From Nocardioides sp. InS609-2 (GTDB taxonomy: Bacteria > Actinomycetota > Actinomycetes > Propionibacteriales > Nocardioidaceae): a stretch of DNA of 64,000 nt. The DNA lies in NCBI RefSeq assembly GCF_023208195.1, contig NZ_CP060034.1:2542001-2606000 (forward strand), written 5' to 3'. The notes under the pieces are model-generated. The model saw only the letters and a program-made list of their open reading frames with translations. It did no database searches and was not told the DNA's origin. Both the position numbers and the translations under genes were made by a program. The first letter of the stretch is position 1; every line of letters starts with the position of its first letter. Shown one piece after another: positions 7,905 to 17,099 of this stretch.

Positions 7905-8642
7905 ATGAGCATGAACATCGCACTCGTCACCGGCGGCAACCGTGGCCTCGGCCTGGCCACCGCGCGCCGACTGGCCAGGGACTGCGGCCAGGTGATCATC
8001 ACCTCGCGCGACGCCGATGCCGGCGTCGAGGCCGCCGAGCGACTGACACGGGAGGGCTACGGCGCGATCAGCATCACCATGGACGTCACCGACGCCGACT
8101 CGGTCCGCAAGGCCGCAGCCCAGGTCGACCGCGACTTCGGCCGGGTCGACATCCTGATCAACAACGCCGGCATCCTGCCTGAGGCGACGAACGACCCCGC
8201 CGAGATCGTCGACCTGGCCATGTTCGAGCAGACGTTCGCGACCAACCTGATCGGACCGGTGGCCGTCCTAGAGGCGTTCCTCCCGTTGGTACGACGCAGC
8301 CCGGCCGGGCGGATCGTCAACGTCACTTCGACGATGGGCTCGCTGGCCGACCAGACGAACCCGGAGTCGCCGTACTTCTCGACGGTCATGCCGGCGTACC
8401 AGGCGTCGAAGTCGGCGCTCAACAGCGTGACGATCGCGCTGGCCAAGCAGCTCACCGACACCTCGGTCAAGGTCACGTCGGTGTGCCCGGGCTTCGTCCA
8501 GACCGACCTCACCCCGATCAACCGCGAGCAGGCGCCGGTGACAGCCGAGGCCGCCGCCGAGGTCGTTCACCGGGCGGCGACCCTGCCCGACAGCGCTGCG
8601 TCGGGGACGTTCATCGACGCCGACGGGGTCGTGGCCTGGTAG
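7905..8642 (+). CDS. Short-chain dehydrogenase/reductase
   Basis: A 245-residue classical SDR with TGGNRGLGLA, NNAG (DILINNAGILPEA), the catalytic Ser in VNVTSTMGS, and YQASKSA for Tyr/Lys. The C-terminal VCPGFVQTDLTP is the usual substrate-loop border. The ATG at 7905 is preferred over an upstream in-frame start at 7848 because GAAGGA lies about 8 bp before it. It resembles carbonyl-reductase-like SDRs; convergent with the hydrolase that ends at 8644. Confidence 0.88.
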   Translation: MSMNIALVTGGNRGLGLATARRLARDCGQVIITSRDADAGVEAAERLTREGYGAISITMDVTDADSVRKAAAQVDRDFGRVDILINNAGILPEATNDPAEIVDLAMFEQTFATNLIGPVAVLEAFLPLVRRSPAGRIVNVTSTMGSLADQTNPESPYFSTVMPAYQASKSALNSVTIALAKQLTDTSVKVTSVCPGFVQTDLTPINREQAPVTAEAAAEVVHRAATLPDSAASGTFIDADGVVAW

Positions 8643-8643
8643 C

Positions 8644-10026
8644 TCAGCGGGCCGGGCAGGGCGCGTAGAGGGCCCGGGTGCCGGTGCGCAGCTGGTCGCT
8701 GAACCGACAGCCGTACGTCGGCGACGCCACCACCGCAGGGTCGAGCACGTTGTCGCCGGCCGGCACCTGGACCCCCTGACGACTGTGACCGTGCTGCGAC
8801 TCCACCCACGTCGTCAGGTCGTCCCACGCACGGCCGACCTCGGCCGGGCTGAACTCGCAGTGCCCGGCAGATCTGATCGCCCGCTGCACCAGCAACGGGC
8901 TCTGCCGCTGCCCCGCCACGTCGCGGGCATAGATCTGCTCCATCGAGAACGGCACGAACAGGTCACCCAGGCCGTGCAGGGTCAGCACCGGCGCCTTCGG
9001 CCGGCCGTCGATCGTCGGGATCTCGATCAGCCGCCGCGTCCCACGGGAGGCGGGGTCGGTCGGGGTCACCCGCAGGATCGACGCGTTCACGTCGACCGGG
9101 GCGGCGGGCGAGTAGACGGTGTCGGCGTTCTGTGCGAGCCGGGCCGGGTTCAGCGCGAGCAGCCCGCCGTTGTCCGGAGTGGCCGGCGTGAAGAGGAAGT
9201 CCTTCCACACCGCGAACGCCGGCGTGGAGCCCGGTCGGGCACCGCCGCTGCGCTCGACCGTGATCGCGCGCAGCTGCTTGCCGAGGGCGTTGGTGGTGTC
9301 CTGCACCGGCGAGAGACCGACCAGCCCGAGCCGCTGCTGGATGGCCGGCACCGCGGTCGTGAGGTAGTCGGCCGTGGGCGGGTACGCCGGCACGTCGGCG
9401 AGGTCCTGCGCCACCAGGTTGTAGTCGAGGAAGTAGTCGAACAGCTCCTGGTCGCCGAGCACGCCGCACATCGGCAGCGCGCCGTCATAGAAGCGGGGGT
9501 ACTCCTCCAGCGACCGGCCGATCACGTGCCCGCCCATGGAGACACCGGTGAGGTAGACCCGCGACGGCCGGCGGTCGAGCAGCTTCTTCGTCAGGTCGGC
9601 CAGATCCTTGGTGGTCGTCACGCCGGTGCGGACGTCGTACCCGTTGCGGGCGTAGCTCGACGCCGCCCACGCATAGCCCTGCGCCAGCAGCTTCTGCCGC
9701 AGCCCGTAGTCGGGTGCGTCGACCCTCAGCACGGTGCCGGTGCCGCGGTAGCCGTGCGCCCACATCACCAGCTCGCCGTTCCAGTCGGCCGGCGCCTCCA
9801 CGACGTACGCCGCGTGCTCATGGGTGCCCTGGAAGACCCGAGTCGGCTGGCCGCCGATCGTCAGCGGAGCCAGCGGCGGGTTGGAGATCGTGTAGCCGGG
9901 CATTGGCTGGTCACCGCGGTCATGCCGGTCGCGAGGCGATGCGGTGGCCGACGACCAGAGCAGCGTCGTGGCGACCAGGCAGGTCACCACCGCGAGGACG
10001 AGAGCGGAAGCTCGGGCACGTGCCAT
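8644..10026 (-). CDS. Secreted alpha/beta-hydrolase
   Basis: A 460-residue exported protein: a basic start (MARARASALVLAV) with a hydrophobic core and an ATASP cleavage region. The nucleophile elbow is GVSMGGHVIG, an oxyanion-side WAHGYRG motif lies upstream, an Asp candidate is in LHGLGDLFVPF, and the catalytic His is probably in SAGHCEFSPAE. It resembles large actinobacterial alpha/beta-hydrolases annotated as prolyl-aminopeptidase- or lipase-like; substrate unknown. Monocistronic, ending 1 bp from the convergent SDR. Confidence 0.85.
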   Translation of the reverse strand: MARARASALVLAVVTCLVATTLLWSSATASPRDRHDRGDQPMPGYTISNPPLAPLTIGGQPTRVFQGTHEHAAYVVEAPADWNGELVMWAHGYRGTGTVLRVDAPDYGLRQKLLAQGYAWAASSYARNGYDVRTGVTTTKDLADLTKKLLDRRPSRVYLTGVSMGGHVIGRSLEEYPRFYDGALPMCGVLGDQELFDYFLDYNLVAQDLADVPAYPPTADYLTTAVPAIQQRLGLVGLSPVQDTTNALGKQLRAITVERSGGARPGSTPAFAVWKDFLFTPATPDNGGLLALNPARLAQNADTVYSPAAPVDVNASILRVTPTDPASRGTRRLIEIPTIDGRPKAPVLTLHGLGDLFVPFSMEQIYARDVAGQRQSPLLVQRAIRSAGHCEFSPAEVGRAWDDLTTWVESQHGHSRQGVQVPAGDNVLDPAVVASPTYGCRFSDQLRTGTRALYAPCPAR

Positions 10027-10118
10027 GGGGTCCTCCAGAGAGCGCTGTGACGCAGGTCACTGGATCGTAGACCCGGTGGTACGACCACGGTGAGCTCCAG
10101 GCACGGCTCGACCAGCTG

Positions 10119-10706
10119 ATGTCGGCCTGGAACTCCTTGCCGCAGGACGAGCGGATCCGGCAGATGCCCGACCCCTCGCCGAAGAGCTTCCGAGGAGCGG
10201 AGCTGACCGCGTCGCTCCCCGGGCAACCGGGCCGGCCGTATCCCGAGTGGCCGGAGCAGGAGCAGGGCGAGGAGGACGACGACGATTTCGAACCCGGCGA
10301 TGTCCGGCTCTCCGCGCAGGCAGCACGCGACGCTATGTTCGTCCGCCAAAGCCTTGCCCTCGCTGACTGGGTCGGCTCACGCAGGGAGGTCACAAGCCGG
10401 GGTCTGTTGCGACCGCCCGTCGCCAGGTCGGCCTACCAGCATCTCGACCTGTGGCCGTGGGAACGTGCGCTCGAGGAGGCCGCCCGCTCCTCGTACGGCC
10501 TGCCCCAGCGTCCCTCGTCACCGGAGGTGGACGCAGTCATGGCCGACGCTGCGCTGAACTCCTGGCACAGCGCCCCCGGCGACTGCCTCGCCCTCGATCA
10601 CCTTTGGTAGGCGGCCCGGGCCGATCAGCTCCATCTCAGCGATCTCGGCCGTGACTTCGCCATTGTGTTCACGAACCTCGTCGACTCGGGGATGCTCGAG
10701 ACCTGA
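10119..10706 (+). pseudogene. Hypothetical cytosolic protein interrupted by an in-frame TAG
   Basis: From ATG 10119 the frame is open to TAG at 10608-10610 (163 residues), then continues in the same frame with a further coding-looking stretch (QLHLSDLGRDFAIVFTNLVD) to TGA at 10704-10706. The middle contains an acidic run (QGEEDDDDFEPGD) and LADWVGSRREVTSRGLLRP, resembling the start of long actinobacterial proteins of unknown function. The simplest reading is a truncated copy that has also gained a nonsense codon, abutting the HNH nuclease gene. A functional 163-residue protein cannot be excluded. Confidence 0.5.
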
Positions 10707-10714
10707 CACATCTC

Positions 10715-11926
10715 CTATCTGCGTCGGTGGAATCTGACGTCGCCGTTGGGAAGTCGGCTGCGTGCGTAGCTTGGGTCGTGGGCCTTGTGGTGGTGGAAGC
10801 TGCACAGGAGTTGCCCGTCGGCGAGGTCGGTAGTGCCGCCGTGGGCCCAGGGGTCGCCTGCGTGGTGGGCTTCGCACCAGGCTGCTGGGATATCGCAGCC
10901 GTGGGCACGGCAGGTGGTGTCGCGCACCCGGAGGGCTTTGCGTTGGGCGGGGCTGAAGAGTCGGGCGGTGCGGCCGAGGTCGAGGACGTGGCCGTCGGTG
11001 CCGAGGATGGCGGGGATGATGCCGGCGGTGCAGGCCAGTCGGCGGGCGTGGTCGGGGGCGATGGGGGTGCCGGTGTGGGTGAGCGCGGCGCCGACGCCGT
11101 CGCGCAGCGTCTGGAGGTCGATGGTGACCAGGACGGTGGTGGCGTCACCGCCGTGGACGGGCAGCCGGTGTGGGTCGGTGTGTTCGAGGAGCGCGCAGAA
11201 CGCGTGGCCGAGGCGGACGTCGTACGGCGTCTTCTCACCGTCGTGGTGGCGTGGGTTGGTGTAGGCGTGCAGGTAGGTGGTGAGTCGGTCGGCGACGGCG
11301 TCGGGGACCCGGGCATGGATGTCCGTGGTGCCGTCGCCGCGTCGGCGGGTGATGAGGCGGGTCAGCTTGTGGGCGAGTGCTTCTTCTGCTTGAAGGAGCC
11401 GGAGCTCGTGGTCCTCGCCGATCTCGGGGGCCACGACCTCGAGGACGCGGCGGCCGAGGATCCGCAGCTCGCGCGGGCCGTAGTCGCCGGCCTGCTCGAC
11501 GAGGTGGGACTCGGCACGCGCCAGCACTTCCGGGTCGAGGTCGGTGGGCAGGTCGTCGAGTGCCTTCGCGATCACCTCGGCCTGGGCCGGGTTGACGGCG
11601 CCCTCGGCGAGACCGGCGGCCAGCACGTGCCAGTGCTCGAGGCTGAGCGCCAGTCGGTGGTGGCGGCGGGCCGCGCCGCCGTCGACCCGCGTGTGGTGGG
11701 CCAGCCAGGCCGCGACGTCTCGATGCGCCTCGACCTCCGCGACATCGCCGGAGGCGGCGGTCAGCCGGAGTCGCAGTGCGGCCAGCTGGGCGTCGACCCG
11801 CGTCAACGCCAGCAGCGCGTCTCGCTGGTCGGTGGTGGTCATGAACATCGGATCCACGTCGGTCACCGACTTCAGCGACGCCTCGAGCTCCGCGGCGCAT
11901 GCCAGCACCGGATGGATTGCATCCAC
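10715..11926 (-). CDS. DUF222/HNH endonuclease (13E12-repeat family)
   Basis: A 403-residue protein with an N-terminal DUF222 domain (helix LDDLPTDLDPEVLARAESHL) and a C-terminal HNH nuclease finger: CRAHGCDIPAAWCEAHH, then LLCSFHHHKAHD. The Cys pairs and HH...H residues are intact. These genes are multicopy in actinobacteria, with unproven mobility and unclear function. The GTG at 11926 is chosen since GGAGG ends about 8 bp before it; a closer GTG at 11935 would leave no spacing. The DUF222 half is rich in His and Arg, as is normal. Confidence 0.88.
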   Translation of the reverse strand: MDAIHPVLACAAELEASLKSVTDVDPMFMTTTDQRDALLALTRVDAQLAALRLRLTAASGDVAEVEAHRDVAAWLAHHTRVDGGAARRHHRLALSLEHWHVLAAGLAEGAVNPAQAEVIAKALDDLPTDLDPEVLARAESHLVEQAGDYGPRELRILGRRVLEVVAPEIGEDHELRLLQAEEALAHKLTRLITRRRGDGTTDIHARVPDAVADRLTTYLHAYTNPRHHDGEKTPYDVRLGHAFCALLEHTDPHRLPVHGGDATTVLVTIDLQTLRDGVGAALTHTGTPIAPDHARRLACTAGIIPAILGTDGHVLDLGRTARLFSPAQRKALRVRDTTCRAHGCDIPAAWCEAHHAGDPWAHGGTTDLADGQLLCSFHHHKAHDPSYARSRLPNGDVRFHRRR

Positions 11927-12151
11927 CTGCGACACCTCCCCGACACGACGACCTGGACAGCCCACCCGGTGGTGGTCTGCGGGTCTCACATGTCGATGGC
12001 AGCGCGCCCTGTGAGGGGGCCACGAACAACCCTCCTCACGGAGACGAGTTCGTCGGGTCGGGGCCTCAGCATCGGGTATCACCCACGACCTCCATGCATC
12101 GTACAGCTGTTCGAAAAGAAGCACCAGGTTCGTTCAATGGTCGGCGCGGAC

Positions 12152-12766
12152 TCAACCAGCTGTCCCGATCGGGCCCCGAGGGCGATACGTCACGTGCGTC
12201 GCCTGCGAGACCGGCCGGACCGACACCACCTCGAGGTCCAGGGGCGGGACGCCGTCGAAGAGCCGCTCGCCGGCGCCCAGGGTGAATGGCACGACATGGG
12301 TGCGCAGCTCGTCCAGCAGTCCCGCCGCGAGGCACTGGTTGACCGTCGCGGCCCCACCGGTGATGGAGATGTCAGCATCCCCGGCGGCTGCCCGGGCCTG
12401 CTCCAACGCAGACTCGACGCCATCGGTGACGAAGTTGAACGTCGTCCCACCTTCCATCTCCACGGGCTCCCGCGGGTGATGCGTCAGCACGAAGACCGGA
12501 CCGTGGTACGGCGGCTCGGGGCCCCACCAGCCACGCCAGTCGACGTCCCACTCGCCGCGTCCCGGGCCGAACATGTTGCGCCCCATGACGAAGGCACCGG
12601 CGGCGGTGATGGCGGCCAGCTCGTGCGGACTCTCCTCGGGAGTGTCGAACATCCAGCAGTGCAGGCGGTCGACCGGTCCGTCGCCGAACGGCTTCTCGAG
12701 TGTCTGCCCCAGCCCGGCGGCGTACCCGTCGGTGGAGATGCTGATGTCACAGACCACCCTGCTCAT
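12152..12766 (-). CDS. Dihydrofolate reductase family protein (RibD C-terminal fold)
   Basis: A 204-residue protein starting MSRVVCDISISTDGYAAG. AFVMGRNMFGPGRGEW, the GGAATVNQCLAAGLLDELR NADPH-binding segment and HVVPFTLGAGERLFDG match the RibD_C/DHFR-like family, often called YyaP- or YwjB-like reductases. Role unknown, but intact and of usual length. It overlaps by 4 bp the stop of a second, broken family member upstream (12763), so the two once formed a tandem pair. Confidence 0.87.
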   Translation of the reverse strand: MSRVVCDISISTDGYAAGLGQTLEKPFGDGPVDRLHCWMFDTPEESPHELAAITAAGAFVMGRNMFGPGRGEWDVDWRGWWGPEPPYHGPVFVLTHHPREPVEMEGGTTFNFVTDGVESALEQARAAAGDADISITGGAATVNQCLAAGLLDELRTHVVPFTLGAGERLFDGVPPLDLEVVSVRPVSQATHVTYRPRGPIGTAG

Positions 12767-12995
12767 GAGTCGACGCGCGCTGCCGGGCCGTAGGACAGGT
12801 GTACGACGCCGTTGTCGTAGACGTCCTGCGCGAGCAGTGCCAGCTCGGTCTGCCCCTCTCCCCAGAACTTCTCGCCCTCGCCGAGCGCGATCGGGTAGAC
12901 GAACAGGTGCAGCTCGTCGACCAACCCGTCGGCCAGCAGCGCACGGACCAGCCGGCCGCTGCCGGAGATGTAGATGACGCCGTCGCGGTCCTGGT
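12763..12995 (-). pseudogene. 3' stump of a second DHFR-family gene
   Basis: Only the last ~77 codons remain: a YISGSGRLVRALLADGLVDE segment (NADPH/GSG motif) followed by LFVYPIALGEGEKFW and the C terminus ending ARVDS. Everything N-terminal of GDQDRDG is gone; upstream sequence belongs to the oppositely oriented SDR stump. The frame stays open further upstream by chance, but those residues have no family resemblance. Confidence 0.8.
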
Positions 12996-13296
12996 CACCG
13001 ACGGACACGAGGGCTCGACGTACGAGCTCGGCGGTGACGTCGCGTGGGACTTCGACGAGCTGGCCGCTGCGTTCTCGGAGGTGCTCGGTCGCGACATCGT
13101 ACGACGCGAGGTCACGACCGACGAGCACGTGTCTGCCCTGCTCTCGGCCGGCCTGGACGAGGGCACCGCCGGCTTCGTCGCTGCACTCGATGCCAACATC
13201 CGCGAGGGTGCGCTGGCCGAGGTCACCGGCGACCTCGCTCGCCTCACGGGGCGTCCCACGACTCCCCTTGTGGAGGGGTTGCGCCTCGTAGCATGA
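12979..13296 (+). pseudogene. 3' stump of an NmrA/QorB-like NAD(P)-binding gene
   Basis: The last ~105 codons of an NmrA-type SDR: GHEGSTYELGGDVAWDFDEL, then FSEVLGRDIVRREV and ARLTGRPTTPLVEGLR at the C terminus, as in quinone-oxidoreductase-like QorB proteins. The Rossmann half is missing. It starts head-to-head against the DHFR stump, with the boundary between about 12977 and 13000, so one deletion probably removed the 5' ends of two divergent genes. Confidence 0.78.
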
Positions 13297-13300
13297 GGCC

Positions 13301-13840
13301 GTGACCACCACGGATGGCTCCATCACCCTGCCCGCCGCCGGCACCGAGGCCGAGACCCTGCTCGGCAGTCTCGACCGCATCCGCGGGAGGTTCGCGTGGA
13401 AGTGCGGCCCGCTCGACGCGGAGTCGATGCGGGCCACGCTCGGCCCGTCGATCATGACGCTGGGCGGGCTGCTCAAGCACATGGCCTTCGTCGAGGACTA
13501 CTTCTTCACCAAGTGCCTGTTCGGCCGGGAGCTCGGGCCCGAGTGGGCGGCGATCGACTACGAGGACCCCGAGTGGGAGTGGCACACCGCCGTAGACGAC
13601 AGCCCCGAGGAGCTCTTCGCGTTGTGGCAGGGCTCGGTCGCCCGGTCCCGTGCGGCGGTCGCCGACGCGCTGGCCGACGGCGGGCTCGACCGGATAGCCG
13701 TCCGTGCGCCGTTCCCCGAGCTGCCCAGCCTGCGCAAGATGTTCGTCGACATGATCGAGGAGTACGCCCGGCATGCCGGCCACGCCGACCTGATCCGCGA
13801 GTCGATCGACGGGCTCGTGGGTGAGGACCCGCCCGAATAA
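13301..13840 (+). CDS. DinB-fold (DUF664, mycothiol transferase-like) protein
   Basis: A 179-residue four-helix DinB protein. LGGLLKHMAFVEDYFF carries the first metal His, and MIEEYARHAGHADLIRE the C-terminal HxxxH pair that completes the triad. EWEWHTAVDDSPEELFALWQ is typical of the actinobacterial DUF664 group, thought to include thiol-dependent S-transferases that use mycothiol. GTG start, 4 bp after the SDR stump. Confidence 0.87.
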   Translation: MTTTDGSITLPAAGTEAETLLGSLDRIRGRFAWKCGPLDAESMRATLGPSIMTLGGLLKHMAFVEDYFFTKCLFGRELGPEWAAIDYEDPEWEWHTAVDDSPEELFALWQGSVARSRAAVADALADGGLDRIAVRAPFPELPSLRKMFVDMIEEYARHAGHADLIRESIDGLVGEDPPE

Positions 13841-14037
13841 GCATCCCCGTCGTACCCGCCAACGAGGCGAGCTGGGAGGACCTGCGGGCGATCCTCGTGC
13901 CGGCTGGTCGGCAGCACCAGCAACCCGTGGTGGTACGCCGAGCAGCTCGCCGTGCTGCGCGCACCGTACCCATCGTCGGAGGCACCGAGCTCCAGGAGAC
14001 CGTGCGCATGATCGGGCAGCGGATGGTGTCAGCGGCT
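13841..14037 (+). pseudogene. Scrambled gene ends (GNAT-like start, WYL-like end)
   Basis: Straight after the DinB stop, PVVPANEASWEDLRAIL resembles the beginning of a GNAT-family gene (ANxASWEDL), after which similarity ends. From about 13908, WWYAEQLAVLRAPYP and, one frame over, TELQETVRMIGQRMVSAA look like the extreme C terminus of a WYL-domain (YafY/DeoR-like) regulator. Both are too short and frame-broken to function. Identification rests on pattern memory only. Confidence 0.3.
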
Positions 14038-15219
14038 GGTGCCGCGCAGGACGGCGGCAGGTAGCACCACGACGGCCAGACATGCCACGACGAGGAAGGC
14101 AGTCGCGAACGACGTCTGCACGGCGATCACGCCGACCGCCACGGCGCCGAGCGCCGTACCCGCGTCGAAGCCGATGTTCCACACGGAGCTGGCCAGGTTG
14201 TGGTGCCGCCGGGAGACGACGCCGAAGGCCACGACGAGGGTGAGGTTCTGCAATGCCCCGTAGGACAGCCCGAGCAGGGCCGCCGCCGCGAGGAACAGGC
14301 CCGCGCTCGTGTCGGCATCTCGCACCGACCAGGCGACGAGCGCCGTACTCACGCCGGTGACGAGCACCAGCGGCCACAGGAATCGGTGCGTTCGGTACCG
14401 GTCGGCCAGCCTGCCCACGCGCCACCGGGCGAGCGCGGTGACCAGTCCCATGAGCAGGAGTCCGGCCGCGCCCAGCAGGTCGTCCGACACCATCTGCGGC
14501 ACGAACGTGATCGCCGCGCCGCCGGCCATGGTGACCGACAGCAGCACGACGGTCGGTCGCAGCAACCGGAGGTACGCCGCGAACGCCGGGTCGTCCCCTG
14601 CCGACATCTCGTCCGCCTTCGCAGCGTCCGGCAGGTCTGCCGCCTTCTCCTGCTTCTCCTGCAGTACGGCGCCCAGGCGGCGCGCCGCAGGCACACCGAC
14701 CAGCGGCAGGGCACTGACCGCGAAGACCACCCAGTAGCCGACGTTCTGCGCGACCCACGGCGCGGCCGGCAGGAGGAGCAGGTTCGGGAGGCCGGCCGCG
14801 AGCCCGTAGAGGCCGATCGCCTCACCGCGCCGCTCGGGGTCGACGAGCGCGGCCACCGAAGCGCTGCCGGTGACGGTGAGCACGCCGAACCCGATGCCGC
14901 GGGCCGCGGAGAGCGCCAGCACCGGAGCGAGCGCGTCACTGACGACGTACAAGGCGGCGGTTGCGCCGAGGAACACCATCCCCGTCGTCAGCACGGGCAC
15001 CCAGCCGAAGCGGCGCAGGGCGGTGGGCACGAGGACCTGGGTCAGCACCGTGAAGAGCAGCAGGATCCCGTTGACCAGGCCGGCGCCGCCGCTGTTGGCG
15101 CCGCCGTGCACGGCCCACAGCGGTGCGACCGGGAGCAGCGCCGCGTAGCCGCAGAAGCCGGTGACCGTCATGGCGACCAGCGGTGGGATGCCGGGCGTTC
15201 GCCAGATGGAGGACTTCAC
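14029..15219 (-). CDS. Major facilitator superfamily transporter
   Basis: A 396-residue, twelve-helix MFS protein. The loop 2-3 signature is weak (LRRFGWVPVLTTG), SAARGIGFGVLTVTGSASVA forms helix 4-5 with the antiporter-like GxG pattern, and the central loop (QEKQEKAADLPDAAKADEMS) is charged. It fits the drug/metabolite exporter groups; substrate not predictable. Divergent from the LysE exporter gene, with 79 bp between starts. Confidence 0.85.
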   Translation of the reverse strand: MKSSIWRTPGIPPLVAMTVTGFCGYAALLPVAPLWAVHGGANSGGAGLVNGILLLFTVLTQVLVPTALRRFGWVPVLTTGMVFLGATAALYVVSDALAPVLALSAARGIGFGVLTVTGSASVAALVDPERRGEAIGLYGLAAGLPNLLLLPAAPWVAQNVGYWVVFAVSALPLVGVPAARRLGAVLQEKQEKAADLPDAAKADEMSAGDDPAFAAYLRLLRPTVVLLSVTMAGGAAITFVPQMVSDDLLGAAGLLLMGLVTALARWRVGRLADRYRTHRFLWPLVLVTGVSTALVAWSVRDADTSAGLFLAAAALLGLSYGALQNLTLVVAFGVVSRRHHNLASSVWNIGFDAGTALGAVAVGVIAVQTSFATAFLVVACLAVVVLPAAVLRGTSR

Positions 15220-15298
15220 CGGGGCACGCTATCGGTGCCCCCGGATGGCGAGTCGTCGGGTCTGGCGCCAGCCTGGACTCATCTGCTGCACTGGACCA

Positions 15299-15928
15299 GT
15301 GCTCACACTCGACCAGATCTTCACGTTCGGTCTCGCCGCCGCCATCCTGATCGCGATCCCCGGCCCGAGCGTCGTGTTCGTCGTCGGCCGCGCCCTCTCC
15401 TACGGGCAGCGGGTCGCGCTGGCGAGCGTGGCCGGCAACACCCTGGGCCTGCTGACGATCGTGGTGCTCGTCTCCGCCGGGCTGGGCTTCGTCGTACAGG
15501 AGTCGGTCGTCGTGTTCACCGTCCTGAAGGTCGCGGGTGCGGCGTACCTCGTCTACCTCGGCGTGCAGGCGATCCGGCACCGCGCAGGGTTCCAGCGCGT
15601 GCGGGAGGCCGGCCCGATGCCGCCGTGGACGGCGCTGCGGCAGGGGTACGTCGTCGGGGTCTCCAACCCCAAGGCGTTCATGATCATCGGTGCCCTGCTC
15701 CCGCAGTTCGTCGTGCCGGAGACCGGCCACATCCCGTTGCAACTGCTCCTGCTGGGCCTGGTGGCCGTGTTCATCGGCCTGATCTCCGACTCACTCTGGG
15801 CGGTGCTGGCCAGCCGGGTCCGGGACTGGTTCACCGCGACACCGAAGCGGGGCGAGGCCGTCGGCGTCGTGGGTGGGGTCTCGATGATCGGGCTGGGCAT
15901 GGCGCTCGTGGCCTCCGGCCGCGAGTGA
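15299..15928 (+). CDS. LysE/RhtB-family amino-acid exporter
   Basis: A 209-residue, six-helix LysE-type exporter. The N-terminal IPGPSVVFVVGRAL is the family signature, and QGYVVGVSNPKAFMIIGALL is the second conserved helix with its Asn-Pro-Lys. GTG at 15299 is chosen because LTLDQIFTFGLAAAILI is where family members begin. Exports a neutral or basic amino acid or derivative. Confidence 0.88.
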   Translation: MLTLDQIFTFGLAAAILIAIPGPSVVFVVGRALSYGQRVALASVAGNTLGLLTIVVLVSAGLGFVVQESVVVFTVLKVAGAAYLVYLGVQAIRHRAGFQRVREAGPMPPWTALRQGYVVGVSNPKAFMIIGALLPQFVVPETGHIPLQLLLLGLVAVFIGLISDSLWAVLASRVRDWFTATPKRGEAVGVVGGVSMIGLGMALVASGRE

Positions 15929-15962
15929 GGGCGCGCCCAGGAGTCGATGAGAGGCTGGTCCG

Positions 15963-16358
15963 GTGACCGAACGCAACGTCCTCGGCGGCGATCTAGAACC
16001 GTGTGGCACCGACCCCGTGACCGGCTTCTTCCGTGACGGGACGTGCACGGTCGGGCCGGAGGACGTCGGTGTGCACGGGGTCTGCGCGGTGATGACCGAC
16101 GAGTTCCTGGCCCACCAGCAGGCGGTCGGCAACGACCTCCAGACCCCCCACCACGAGTGGAACTTCCCGGGTCTGCGGCCCGGCGACCGCTGGTGCGTGG
16201 TCGCCGTCCGCTGGCTCCAGGCGTTCGCCGACGGCGTGGCCGCGCCGGTCGTGCTGGCCTCCACCCACGAATCGGTGCTGCGCGTCGTACCCCTCGAGGC
16301 ACTCGAGGAGCACGCCGTGGACGTACCCCCGGACCTGAGCGAGCTGGACCAGCCCTGA
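15963..16358 (+). CDS. DUF2237 family protein
   Basis: A 131-residue protein with MTERNVLGGDLEPCGTDPVT, TGFFRDGTCTVGPEDVGVH and WNFPGLRPGDRWCVVAVRW, all diagnostic of DUF2237. Three conserved Cys residues (CGTD, GTC and VC) are in place. Function unknown. GTG start 34 bp after the LysE gene, so probably cotranscribed. Confidence 0.88.
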   Translation: MTERNVLGGDLEPCGTDPVTGFFRDGTCTVGPEDVGVHGVCAVMTDEFLAHQQAVGNDLQTPHHEWNFPGLRPGDRWCVVAVRWLQAFADGVAAPVVLASTHESVLRVVPLEALEEHAVDVPPDLSELDQP

Positions 16359-16361
16359 GTC

Positions 16362-17036
16362 CTACTTGGCGGCCTCCCGGTCCGGCTTCGCTGCGGGGGT
16401 GAGGATCCCCGTGAGCTTGACCGAGATCAGGCCCAGGGCGCACCCGATAAGGAGTGTGACCAGGGTGTTGACCCAGACCCAGACGTACGGCGTCGACAGG
16501 ACGCCGCCGAAGGCGCCGGCGCCGGCAGTCGCCGGGTCGCCCAGTGCCTTCACGCTGTTGCCGACGCCGCCGCCGTCCGGGGCCCAGTTGTCCAGGCCGG
16601 TGGCAATCCACCAGAAGATCGTGGCTGCGAACGCGCCGAAGATGCCGGGCACGTAGTACCAGTCGCCGACCACGGAGACCATCACCACCAGGAAGGCCGC
16701 GACCGCGACCACCACGGCGATGCCCCAGAAGTCCGGCAGGTCGGCGACCTCCGGAGCCAGGGCCATCACGAAGAGGCCGCCCAGCGTCCCGACCACCGAG
16801 GCGACGGCGACCTTCTGGAGGGCTGAGCTGTCGGCTCCGGCGGCGAAGAACAGCCCCCACGACACGAACGCCGTGGGGACGATGAGATGGAAGCTGGCTG
16901 GCAGGCTCAGCCCGTTGCCGAGGTCGCCCGAGGTGACCCAGTGGAAGGTGAAGTTGAGACTGAACTCGACCCAGATGAGCGCGAGCACGGCGATCACGAT
17001 GGCGAGCGGAGCGGCGGCCTTCAGGCGAGATGTCAT
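16362..17036 (-). CDS. DUF1097 membrane protein
   Basis: A 224-residue protein with about six hydrophobic segments, including the Gly/Ala-rich GIFGAFAATIFWWIATGLD. It matches the DUF1097 group (YeaQ/YcdZ-like membrane proteins of unknown function). It ends 4 bp from the convergent DUF2237 gene. No cofactor or catalytic motif is visible. Confidence 0.65.
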   Translation of the reverse strand: MTSRLKAAAPLAIVIAVLALIWVEFSLNFTFHWVTSGDLGNGLSLPASFHLIVPTAFVSWGLFFAAGADSSALQKVAVASVVGTLGGLFVMALAPEVADLPDFWGIAVVVAVAAFLVVMVSVVGDWYYVPGIFGAFAATIFWWIATGLDNWAPDGGGVGNSVKALGDPATAGAGAFGGVLSTPYVWVWVNTLVTLLIGCALGLISVKLTGILTPAAKPDREAAK

Positions 17037-17099
17037 GGGGACTCCAGGTGACTGCGAGATGAGGGCCCGGTCAGTATCCGCGCGGACTTCGCCCCTTCA

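Noticed and set aside
10727..12793. A 688-codon open frame on the plus strand
   Set aside because: It lies antisense to the HNH nuclease gene, is Val/Gly/Asp-rich without motifs, and has no ribosome site. Long antisense frames are expected at this GC content.
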